64,000 bases of DNA from Halichondria panicea (lineage: Eukaryota; Porifera; Demospongiae; Suberitida; Halichondriidae): assembly GCF_963675165.1 (NCBI RefSeq), contig NC_087377.1, positions 3,971,899 to 4,035,898 of the forward strand. Direction: 5' to 3'. Shown one piece after another: positions 47,633 through 59,800 of the stretch; position 1 is the first letter of the stretch, and each line of letters starts with the position of its first letter. A program made the position numbers and the translations under genes. Below the pieces are notes generated by a model. It was not told the DNA's origin and ran no database searches. It worked only from the letters and a program-made list of their open reading frames with translations.

Positions 47633-49005
47633 TGCAATGTTGATTATAATGAGACACAGTTTACTGTACGTCACCTTTTCCAATGAAAGCAGAAGGCGAT
47701 AATTTTCAGTCCCATTAATCGTATTACTGCATGAAGGGATCGAAGAGTTCACTTTAACAAGTGGCAATGGAATTGGAATAAGAACATCATAATTATGCAC
47801 TCGATATTATTGACAACGATCGAGAGTTAATTATGTCTGCATGTGTTCATTTAAACTGTGGAGCCTCCGTTAACGGCTACCTCTGAATAAAGGCCAACTG
47901 CAAGCGATATAAAAGCCATGCAAGTCCCAAATGAACAGTTTGCAAGCAAAACGATCTCTGTATAATGGCCAAACTTTAAAATAATGTGTTTGCTATTCAC
48001 TTTCGTATTATTTTTACAACATTCATAGTTGAATATGAGCCCTCTAGTTAAACTGTACGTGAAGGAGAGAGTGTGGATCCAGATAGAGAGAATACACGAC
48101 TGCACTTGCAGTCACTGTGAACTTCATGTATTCGCTACAAGTATATATGGTATTAAAAACTTTGTTTTATGCTTGACAATGATTGCATGGTATATATATG
48201 AAACTAACCATGCCAGTGGTTACCATGATGTTCATTATTACATGCAGTGGATCCAGTGACAGTATATATATCGATTAAAGAGTCAATTACTCAATCTGTG
48301 GAAGTTTGCATACCAGATCTAGAGGCAGCCGGAATCCGGATGAATCAGTCACGGTACTCAAAAGTGGATTCTTAACGTGTTAAATAAAGCATGTTGTATC
48401 TTCTCTAGCTGTACAAATCGAACTGTGGAGCTGATATTTTCTGCTACTCGTAACATATTATACTCTACACATTCAAATAGCCTGTTCTCCAGAAATGGTC
48501 GTATTGAAACCATACAACCAGTAATTGTATTCTGTCAAGTGACCTTCGACAGATTTCAAGCGGAGATAGCATTGTTATGGAATTGTGGTAATTTACAGTA
48601 TCATTATCGTTATTAACTGATGGACTGATTTTCTCTGGCTCCATTGCCATATACTTGTGTGACGTCGGATTGGTTCCTGATGGAGCACGATTCAGAGAGT
48701 GCATGTGCAGTTGATCTCATGCACTTAGTCCGGAATCCCACCACATTCTTGTATTCAAGGTATAAGATTTAATTGGTGATTTATTTTATTTCTGCATTTT
48801 GTACCTATTAGGTGTGGAGGAGGGCATTCTTAAAAGTTTGTCATTATTATTGTTCCTTGGAATCATGAACTCAACAGATTCAACGAAATGTTCCTTTTCT
48901 CGTTAATCGAAATCAATTTGAGGTTGTTTATAATGTTAGGAACACTTACTATACATTGACTATAAGCATTCCGAGTTTCTATAGAGGAAAAGAGGTCCAG
49001 AGGGT
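47633..49005 (+). pseudogene. Decayed fragment of a third L gene (exons 7-13)
   Basis: In order, remnants are visible of exon 7 (47633-47835), exon 8 (48025-48170), exon 10 (48247-48340), exon 11 (48410-48595), the Sushi exon 12 (48610-48765) and the first part of exon 13 (48810-49000). Frames are broken by stops and small deletions throughout; exon 9 is gone. A repeat resembling the 50178-50347 MITE interrupts it at about 47858-47990. At about 49005 it switches to spacer like that at 39115. Confidence 0.8.
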
Positions 49006-50109
49006 GGCAAATTCCCTGCATGGGCCAGCTATAAGCATTAATTACCGCTTACATGTACGTAACTTGCTCTCCAACATTGAGTGCATGTATTGTGCAACCT
49101 TAATTGTAGTTTAGGCCCGAGGGCCGCAGGCCTCAAGGGCAAAGGCACTACTGAGCCAATGTGCGCACAAGTGAGCTGTGTAACAACTGCATTCCTTGTG
49201 CATTCCTTTCCGTGTACACATCACTCCTTTTATAGGACAACTAGTTTCAACTACTTGTGGTGGCTGTGGAATGCACCAGACGCATGAAAATCGTTTTCTG
49301 CCTACCACTGAATCTGTTTAACGTGTTATACTATAAAAGGGACCGTTTCAGGTTACTCGGTGGAGGGTGGGCTTTAGGTAACTTCAGCCATACTATGCCA
49401 GTATCTAGATAGTGGCACAGTTCAAGGCTTGACCTGTGCCATATGGCAGATATTGGCACAGTGTTTCCTTTGATCTGCCCACTCAAAATGCAACAACAAG
49501 AGTTATGCTACCTTGCAATATGCACAATGTTTACAAATTAGCTTTTGTTTCTAACACAATGTACTATTAGATGGTCACCATCTGCTCTACAGAGTAATAC
49601 AGTCGCGAGGTTTATACCCTTTTATCACGCTGCTTCACTAAAGGCCTATATATAATTATAAGCTTCATATAATTATATACTCCCCAAAATAATAATATTT
49701 TTCTGGAGCTAATTTTCGCAGATTGACCTGGGATCTTAAAAATTATGCTTCGAAAATTTGTTTTTACTTATGCATGGTATTGTAGGACCTCTCTACTGTA
49801 GAGGGGTGTCATTTAAACATAATAATAATACTCAAAAATAAAATTCGGTTAATAATAATATTTTGAGCAATCCGGTATGTGTTTATGCTTACGTACGTAC
49901 TTATGCAAATGAAAAATGTGTTTTCTACAAGATGTATGCATCTGTTGTGTACACAAATCTAATGGACAGACAGGTCATATTGAATATGACCCATTATAGT
50001 TGTATACCCTTTTACCACGCAGTTTCATTAAGCTATACTGCATGAGGGCTGTAACTGCATGTATGAGCTTCTCAGGTTATTTGCTCTCAGATTTGCTTTT
50101 GGTTGCAAC

Positions 50110-50460
50110 CAGATTTACTGGCCGAAGTTCAGTTGCTATAGCAAGCATGCATGAGTAGACAGTATTGCAGTGAAATATACAGTGGAACCTCTATTAACAA
50201 CCACCTCCAAATAAATTAGGCCAGTTGCTATATAACGCCAGGCACCCATGCAGGTCCCAAATGAACAGTTTGTGTACAAAACAACCTCTCAACAAAGGCC
50301 AAAACATTGTCCCCCGAAGGTGTCCGTTATAGAGGGGTTCCACTGTATAAAAATTATAGTGGGTGCTTGCTCTGTCACATGGAGTCTGCATTATGATGTG
50401 CTTGTCTTTTGCATTCACACTAAGGCTGCTCTGCAACATTTTTTTGTCACTATTGTGCAA
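50110..50460 (+). pseudogene. Relic of L exon 1 split by a MITE
   Basis: GAAGTTCAGTTGCTATAGCA and AGTAGACAGTATTGCAGTGA match L exon 1. The match is then broken by the MITE at 50178-50347 and resumes as TGGGTGCTTGCTCTGTC, which corresponds to the uninterrupted relic at 40108-40215. Confidence 0.6.
50178..50347. mobile_element. 170-bp TA-flanked MITE, CAGTGGAACC family
   Basis: Left TACAGTGGAACCTCT, right AGAGGGGTTCCACTGTA, imperfect inverted repeats bordered by TA. The relic at 40108-40215 provides an uninterrupted site. No coding capacity; the small frames over it are artefacts. Confidence 0.7.
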
Positions 50461-50867
50461 TTCACCTTTTGTTTAAGTTTATGCTACCTTGCAATAATTA
50501 TGCACAATGTTTAACAAATCGCTTTTGTTTTCTACACAATGTTGTACTAATGCATGGTTACCACCTGCTCTGCACAAGCACGGTGATGTATGTCATTAGG
50601 GTATGTTTATTATTAGATCCATTATAGTTGAGGTTTGAACCCTTTTATTGTAAGTCATATATTTAGCTCATGTCCATTTATAGTAGCGTGCAGTGGCCCT
50701 GACAGTATATAAGAGGCCACCAACTAGCTATTGTTTTATAATTATTGCTGCTCAAACTGTAAGCTTCACAGCTCTCATCTCTTCGCTCTAAAAAGTATAC
50801 AAATTTGGGGTTTGTTTTTGGTTGCAGCTAGACAGACCCAAATTCAGCTGCTATAATTGTAGCAAGC

Positions 50868-53800
50868 ATGGGTAGACAGCATTGCAGTGTAATAGTGGCT
50901 GCTTGCTTACTGTCTGTGTTTGCCCTTTGTGTGGGCCAAGCTCCAATAGCTTTTGAAAATGTTTGTGAAGAAGAAGGTTTTTCCGATAACTTATCGTGTG
51001 AGAGAGAAGATGGAGTGAGGCACTGCTTCTCCAGAGATGAACTTTGCAACAATAAAACGCTGTGTGCTGATGAGTCTGATGAAGGGGTAACTACTGGAAC
51101 TGGATTGGACTGTGAGATTTAATGGAATATGCATGTATATATGATGCGCATGTCAAACTTTAGCCTCAGGCAAATAAATTAAATTAAATGTATGTGCATG
51201 ACATTGATTGTGATTACATGCAAGTATAGTTATGAAACATTCATATTGCGTAATATTGTTACAGGTGATGGTAGTCTCACTGGTCGCAAGGCTACTGACG
51301 ATGGCAAAGTGGAGCCTGGATTTCTGTGTTCCAGTGGTACTATCCTGGACCTGGTACAACTGTGTGATGGCACGGCCGACTGTGAGGGTGGAGATGATGA
51401 GACACACCCTCTCTGTGCTAGTAAGCCTTTTATTATGCACTTGTGCATGCATACACAGCAAAAACACTGAGATGAATCATCGTATTTTAGTGTTAAAATG
51501 ACAGAAATTTTTATGTTGTTTTTACATGAATTTTCAAAAGATGTGTTTTATTTAACATGTTTTATGTTACTGTAACGAACACTCGTACAATTGTGTGATG
51601 GCAAGGCCGACTGTGAAGGTGGAGATGATGAGACACACCCTCTCTGTGCAAGTAATAATAATAGTACTCCTGCATCTGGACATATACTAGTGCATAGTTA
51701 CATGCATGTTCAACTAGAAAATTTGGCGGGTATATATTACATTTGGTGAACGAGCCATTTGAATTGACTTGGCATTTTTTAATTTGGCGTCTCAGGCATG
51801 GTTACTACAGCAATATGACGTTTTATAACTTCAATTTGACAGTTTTAAATTTGCATAGCGATCTTTGGTAAAATCCGCCCAAGTTCCAGTTATACGGTAT
51901 ACTATGAAAACACATACAATAGCACTGTCAATCCTATGTAAAACCTACTGTGTACTAATAACCACAGGTGAGAAGCTCTGGTATAATTATGTTGAAGTTA
52001 AATTGATAGATGAAAGGGGAAAAGTAAAATAACAGGATACTATACTTTCATAAGCTTTGCTGCTTCTGGATCCGTGAACATAAACTAGCACCTACCTATC
52101 ATAATGATTGTTATAACAATACATGTTTTCCTGTATTGTTTTGTTGAGACTGTTAATGTAATCTATATTTCCTATTGTAGACAAGTGTCTGTTTCCCTAC
52201 TATGGAGGATGTTTTTACACAAGAGAGTGCCAGTCCATGGCTAGAGAAGCAACTTGTGGGCTGTGTCGTCCAGGGTTCGCAAGAGATCCTAGGAATTATG
52301 AAACTGGCGAATGTGTTGGTATGTGTATAATTAGTGGTTTTGTTTGTATAGCAATTACAGTTTGAGAGTGTTTCACATTATGTTCGATGTGGTTCGAATC
52401 GTTCGCTTACTTCTCCTCTTAGTGTTCTTCTAGCATTATGTACAACCATGCACACCTATTAAGTTTTAAGTAAACATGTTATCAGACTGATAGGAGTACA
52501 TGCAGGCATCTACATACATAATTTGGTACGAGTATAATTATTTGCAAATTACATGCAGAGGCTCGTTTCAGATTTCAAAGCTCAGCGTACACTATGTGCG
52601 AAAACCAGGAAAGAACAGTTTTTGTGACGCTTGATACAACTGGAGTCCTTGATAGAAGAGTGCTGGTGGATGTCAGGGTAATTGGTGGAACTGCTACAGG
52701 TAAAATTTACTTTAATTGTTTCTGAATGAAATGACTTTTTTTACAGTTGGTAATGACTTCACATTATCAACAAGTCAGCTTGTATTTGAGCAATTTTCTG
52801 GTGGAGAATTAAATAGAGGAGTAACTATTAGGGCTGTACTCGACAGTGTTTCTGAAGACAGTGAAACTATTCTCCTGGAAGCTTCAGCTGGTGATTGGCC
52901 ATTCACTATTGGAGAGAATAGTACTACCGTTACAATCGATGAGTGCAGTGCAGGTACGTATGTCGGGGATTTACAGCTTGCTAAATTCAGTGTCATGATT
53001 AATTTGTGCAGAAAACCTGTTTTTGCTTCCATATCGAAGTGTTAGTGAGGGTTCCGGCTCAATAACTACGTATGTACAACTGGCCAGTGGAGTTGATACT
53101 CTCACGGAGGATCTCATTGTCAACATATCAACCAGTTCTAATTCTGCCATAGGTATAAGTAACTTGCTTGTTAGAGTATATCTTTTAGAAATATTTACCA
53201 CTCACAGGCAATGTTGACTACCTTGAGACACAGTTGACTCTCACCTTTCCTAATGGATCCATAGGAGGAGTCAGGATTCCATTTTCTGTTCCATTAATTG
53301 ATGATAACATTGCTGAATACCGAGAAAATTTTCGTATAACAGCTTCAACAAGTGGCAATGGAATTGGAGTGTACTCAAGAACAACACGCACTCGATTTGT
53401 ATATATTAATGACGATGACCGTGAGTTGTTAAGTTCATTGTATGGTAATTAATTATAATTATACTTCAGCCTTCATAGTTGAATTTGAGTACCCAAGCTA
53501 CACTGTACGAGAAGGAGAGAGTGTGGAAGTCTGTCTGGTCAACACCACTAGTCCAGAAAGGATCCATAGCTTCACAGTGCAGTTCTACACTTCATATGAC
53601 TGTGATACTTCATCCACTATTACAGTAATAGATGATGCAACAGGTATAATAATTATTCATGCACAACAATTTAATTAAACGTTTATAAGGTTTTGTTCTT
53701 CCATACAGCTGACTTGGACTATGAAGCAGTGTACAGGGAAAGTGATGTTATATTCCCACCTGACACTAATCGAGCATGCACGATTATCAACACTTACCAC

Positions 53801-56800
53801 GATAACTTGGAGGAAGGAGTGGAAAAGTTCATTGTAAGGTCTGTACATAGCGGTGGAGTTGGACAGACCTCTCATTCTACAGACATTTTAATTGTAAATG
53901 TGAATGGTAAGCTAACGGTTCACCTTGTGCGTAAATGTGATGTTATCAACCATTTATACACGTGCAGTGGATCCAGTGACAGTATCGATTGAAAAATCAT
54001 TCTATTCAATTACTCAACCAGAAGACTCTGTGGAAATATGCATCAATGCTACTAAAATCAGCCTGGATGAACCGATCCCCATAAACTTACAAACCCAATG
54101 TGTGTTCGTTCTTATATCGGCCACCAACACTATTCATACATTATTCCTGTACAGATGAAACCGTGGAGCTGACACTTTTTGCTGCAGTTACTCGTACATG
54201 CTCTATTGTTACTTTCTCTAGCAACTTATTCTCCAGAAATGGTCGTATTGAGACCATACAAGCTGTGATTGTGCCTGATAATCGTCGAGTTACCCTTGAC
54301 CGATTTCAAGCAGAGATAGCATTGTTTGATGGAAATGGTGGTTAGTTGCATGATTGTATTGTTTTTATCATTAATCACTACTTCGTAACTGCAGTTAAGG
54401 ATGACTGTCCAGTCTTACCGAAACCTGCTAATGGACAAGTTGAACAGTTGCCTACTGATAGACAGATTCTCCCTGGCTCCATTGCCATATACTCGTGTGA
54501 TGTCGGGTTGGTTCCTGATAGGACACGATTCAGAGAGTGTACGGCTGATCTCACCTGGTCAGGAATCCCACCGGCTTGTATTCAAGGTTATAATTCCTTT
54601 ATTTTCGATTTCACAAGTCATACATTTATATATTAGGTGTCAGGGGCATTGTCGAAAGTTTTTCTAATGAATTCATTGTCGGATTTGCAACTTCGAATCC
54701 TGGGTCGCAAGCTCTTGTTGTTACAACAAATGGTCAAACTGTTCCCTTTCTTGTTCTAGGAAATCGATTCGATGGTGTTTCTAATGTTCAGAACTCTAAC
54801 TATTTTTGGAATGGCATCCCAAATACCTATACAGGGAAAGGTATTCACATAAAAGCAAAAACTGGTGGAAAAGTTGCTGTTCATGGCTTGCGAAGTATTG
54901 GCCGTCCAAGCTATTATCCAAGTTATTCACTCATAGATTTGTATCTAGCAATCAATATAAGGCATACGGATGATGTGAAAGAGTACGAATATTATTCAAT
55001 ACCATACAACTACCCCAGCTCATTACACCTTATTGCAACTGAAGACAACACTATTGTTAACATCTCACGTAATGCAACGCTCATCCTGGATCGCCTTCAA
55101 ACACACCAAATTGATGAGATTGAATCACTTAAATCCGTAAGAGTGACAAGCAACAAACCTCTTTCAATTATCAGTGCTAAGAAGTGTTTTGGAACATGTG
55201 ACTACCTAGCCGAACAGTTATTACCCACCCACCTATGGGGTAAAAGATTTCTAGTAGCGTCATTTCTTGGACTGAAGAATAGAGAGAGTCTACGGATATT
55301 GGCTTCAAAACTGAAATCTAAAGTCACCATTAAATGTGCCCACACTAGTATCACTCGTACAGAAAATATAGTATCTGGTCTTGGTCAACGTCAATGGAGT
55401 GATGTAAAACTTGATGAGCAGGGTAATAGGGACCGGTTTTGTGTATTGGAAGCTTCAGACCCAGTGCAGGTGATTCAGTTTGCTCAAGTTAGTGATGATA
55501 ATTCTTACATGATGACCATTCCAGCTATTGAACAATATGGAGAATTTTTCACAGGGTTCCATACTTCAAATCGATCTCCTTTTAACTTTGTGAATCTCTA
55601 TGTGACACCCGAACATTTTGTGCCTGGAGGCATTCTCGTTGACGAAGATGCAGTGTTGGACTGGACAACTGTACGATGTGCCAGTGGGGAAATTTGTGGG
55701 TATATCTCGAGGCCTGTTTTATTAAGACGACCATATCATACAGTACGACACCAAGACCCCAGAGGCAGAATAGGAATATCCGCGTACGGATTTGATATCA
55801 GATTAAACATATCTTACGGTTACCCTGCAAGCATGTACATACCATCTCCACAAAGTAAGTGATTAGTATCATGCTAACCTCTCTAATGCCTCCCCCCTCA
55901 GGTGTTGATGAATGCGTACCAAACTTGAATATTTGCGATCCAAATGCCCAGTGTATAAGTGTGAATGGACGTTATGAATGTGTCTGTAATGATGGCTATG
56001 AGAAACGGAGAGATGAAACCTGTACTGGTATGTAACAAGTGTGTTGTACTTGTATTTATTAACACCTTAAAATGCAGATATAGATGAGTGTGCAGTAATT
56101 GGTACTAGTGTCTGTGATGTCAATGCTTACTGCACTAACACTATTGGTGGTAATAACTGTACCTGCAATACTGGCTTTATTGGAACTGGGAAAACTTGTA
56201 CTCCAGGTATGTATGTGCTCTCAAACTCAGTATATCTTTTTAGTCTATTTTCGCAGAATCTAATCTAACTGAATTCGAAGACTACTTGCCATTTATCAAA
56301 GATAAAGAGGAAGCAATAAAACTAAGTGATGACTCATGTGAAGAGATAAAAGTACTTGCCATTCCTATTGGACCTGACAAAGTCACTCAAATATGGGTAA
56401 CAAAAATAATAACTTAAATATGGGTAACAAGATAACTACACACTACAATTATTGTTTTCTCTCATGCAGATCTGTGAGAATGGAGTCATTTCTATTGGTG
56501 AAAGACCTTTCAAGTTATGGAGACCTCAACATTTCCCCAGTGACAATCCACTTATTCAACAGGCAAACATCTTAGCTCCATTCTGGAATGATCATGAACC
56601 AAATCCAGGTCTTGGAGCTGTGAAATATCAAATTTTTGAAAAAGGTCCTGATCAAAGTAACCAAGGCATTAATAGATTTGTTGCTTATCAGCAAAGTCTG
56701 GATGAGTTCAAAGGTGAATGGATGATAGTTGTGAGCTGGGAGAACGTGTCACCATACACTCGATGCAGTGATGTTCAAGTGAGTGCAAAACTTGTCAGCA

Positions 56801-59800
56801 TCCTAGTATGTATAATGTGTATGTTTGTCCATGCAGGTACAGCAAAACTCTTACCAAGCTATAATTATCTCTGATTTTACAACAACATATGCTGTGTTCA
56901 CTTATAATGCCGAAGCATTGAAGTGGTCCAGTATTTGTAATGATGTGTACTCTGTTATTGGCTACAACTTTGATCAGAGGAAGACAGAGTCTTTAAATAT
57001 TCCATCATTTCAAAACCATCGTTTCAGTGGATCAAGTAATATCAAACAAATTCCTCTGAAATTCCAGACTCAAGGTGTCCAATGGGCCAACCTGATCTAT
57101 CTCATTGGGAAAGATGAAAGTCCTATACAACGCTCAGCTGCTGAATGTGTGGTAATGGGAAATCGAGATGAGAGTCAGTTTATGGAACGTGGTGTTCGTG
57201 TGGAACAAGGTCTGTCTTGTCCGTGCTCAGTAGAACAAGCATTCCGAGATCGAAGATATATCCACGCTGCTGCTTATCTGGCTGAGATCACTGGTGATGA
57301 TAGATTCCTCTCCAGAAACTGTTTTGTGCAAGTGTTTAGGCCTCTCAGAGCTAATAGAGGTGTTCATATGTGCTGCTACAGCACAAGGTAAGTGTATATG
57401 CATAATTATATGCATGTACGCATATTGTTCTTTCGCAATCAAATCAATATTATTAACACGTAGACATGAGCGCGCTATTAATGTATTATATGTTCTACAA
57501 ATGATGTCTTTTTTCAGTGAGGAATCACTTGGAGCTCTGTTGGGATCTCCATTCCAAAGTGAAGCAAGTTCTCCTTTACGATTTCATCCTTACACTGAGC
57601 GTGATGACTTTATGGAATATGATTACCACTTTCAAAGGAGCTGTTGTTTCAGTGAATCGGACAATATGTGCCCAACTTACACCAACCAGCGCAGGGCTGA
57701 TGAATGCTTGAGCTATACACCCTCAGAGTTTGGTAAGTCATTGTCATTTTACATGTACCACTCACATTAAATGTTGTAATGCAGGCTTAAGAATGTAAAT
57801 TTACAGTCTCATTATATCATTGCATGTTTCATTTTCCTGTGAGCTGTGTTATTGTGCTGTATGAATGAGCTCTATAGGAATGCATTGTCTACTCTCAGCC
57901 TGGTTTTGGGGTGACCCTCACTTCACAACACTGGATGGTGCCGGCTACACATTCAATGGATGGGGAGAGTACAGCTTACTGGAGATTAACACATCAGATG
58001 TCCAGTTCCTTCTCCAAGGTCGGACCAATCCTGTCAACAACTCTAAAGCCACTCAACTGGTAGCATTCGCAATGGAGGCTTCACCAAACAGCCCTGTTGA
58101 GGTATACATTGTGTGCAACAAGTACAAATGCTATTTACTATATTGTACAGATACGACTGGATACAGCTACGGATAAGTTTGTCGTTCTTTTCAATGGATC
58201 TGACATTACTGACAATGTCTCCACGATAAGAGAACCATACTTCTCACCAAATTCTGATGTCTTTATAACCAGAGATTCCCAAAATGTCATAGTGTGTGGT
58301 TTTCCTATTGGTATCTCTGTGACAGTCACCGCCTCTTCGGGGATGCTCTCGTTTGTACTCGGAATACCTGACGATTTCAGAAATATCACTCGAGGGCTCA
58401 TGGGCAATTATAATGGAATTGAAATGGATGACCTCGCGTATCGGAATGGAACTATGCTTGCTCAGAATTCATCGGACAGATTGATTCATGGAATGGGACA
58501 ATCGTGTAAGTGTGTGTTTTTGCGCCTATTGTAGACTTATATGGAACCTCATACAGTTAAATAAGCAGGTTACCCTCTATATATAATAAAGCCAGGTTAC
58601 TGGGTCCTAACATTTCCATAGCATGTTTTTGGATACACATAGCTGCGTTAACACGCCACCTCGATCTGTATTACAGCCACTGTTGGTCTGCAAGGGCCAC
58701 CACTATAGAACAAGTTTCACATACTTATACTTCACATGATTTTTTTTGTTATTATCACAGGGCAAATCAGACCAGATGATTCAGTGTTTACATATCCTGA
58801 GGGCAATACTGCACTGGACTTTGCTTTCCCTGATCACATCCCTCAGTTTCTGGACGAGGTGGTTGCCACGGCAAGTGTGAATGTGTTGACTGCCTGTGGG
58901 GACAGTGTACAGTGCATATTTGATGCGTCCCAGACTGGTGACATCAGTATTGGGCTGGAGACGATGATCATAAATGTAGCCAATGTGGACTACAGGCAGG
59001 AAGCAAGTACGTTAATGAGGATTTGTGAGCAGCTATACAATCATACATGTTCAGAGTTAAGTCGTGGGCGTATTGTAAAGTGTTTACTTTGTCGTACTTG
59101 AGCTTATAAAGTATTTGGTAGCTTTATGGCACAGTAGTCCACATTTCAGTATTGTATAATTACGATCCTTATGAGCAAAGTATTTTGCTGTACCGAGCAT
59201 TCCTTAGAGAATCTTCAGTCCAATATTGACAATTCGTGTCTACTGCAACGTTGCCCAAACTTACTAAGTATAGCTAACGGCTTACACATGCATGTATAGG
59301 TATAGTATCAAGTATCAACTTTCCTTTTTCCTCTCCTTCTCAGTCAACACTCCACCGCTCATTGCTGGTCCCTCTGTTCTCGTGATCACCCTGGGACAAG
59401 AAGCCGAGTTGGTCTTCTCTGTAACAGACGACAACAATAACTTAAGCGTGTCATTAATTGGAGGCCTGCCCATCAACTCAACTCTTACAGTATCACCAAT
59501 GAATGGATTTTCCGAAGTTACATTTCGATGGACTATAACTGAGATTGTCGATGTGTCGCTGTTATTTGAGGCTAGAGACGAACGCAATGCAGTGTCAGTG
59601 TTGAGTGTACAGGTGCAGATCTGTGCTTGTGACAATGGTGGTGACTGTACAGTGGATGGACTACGAAGTACTGTAGGGAGCACTCTGGTACTCAACTGTG
59701 ACTGCCCTGAAGGTATGATATTTTAGCCACTGTATTAGCTGAGTAGAAAATTTGATATGCTGTATTTGGCCTGTATACATAGAAATTTTAACCATTGCCT

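Larger units (their letters stand above)
49006..50867. other. Duplicated spacer upstream of L2
   Basis: Matches the K2-L1 spacer: 49010-49100 corresponds to 39120-39220, and 49503-49640 to 39245-39375. A relic of L exon 1 and a MITE lie at 50110-50460. No gene is supported. Confidence 0.55.
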
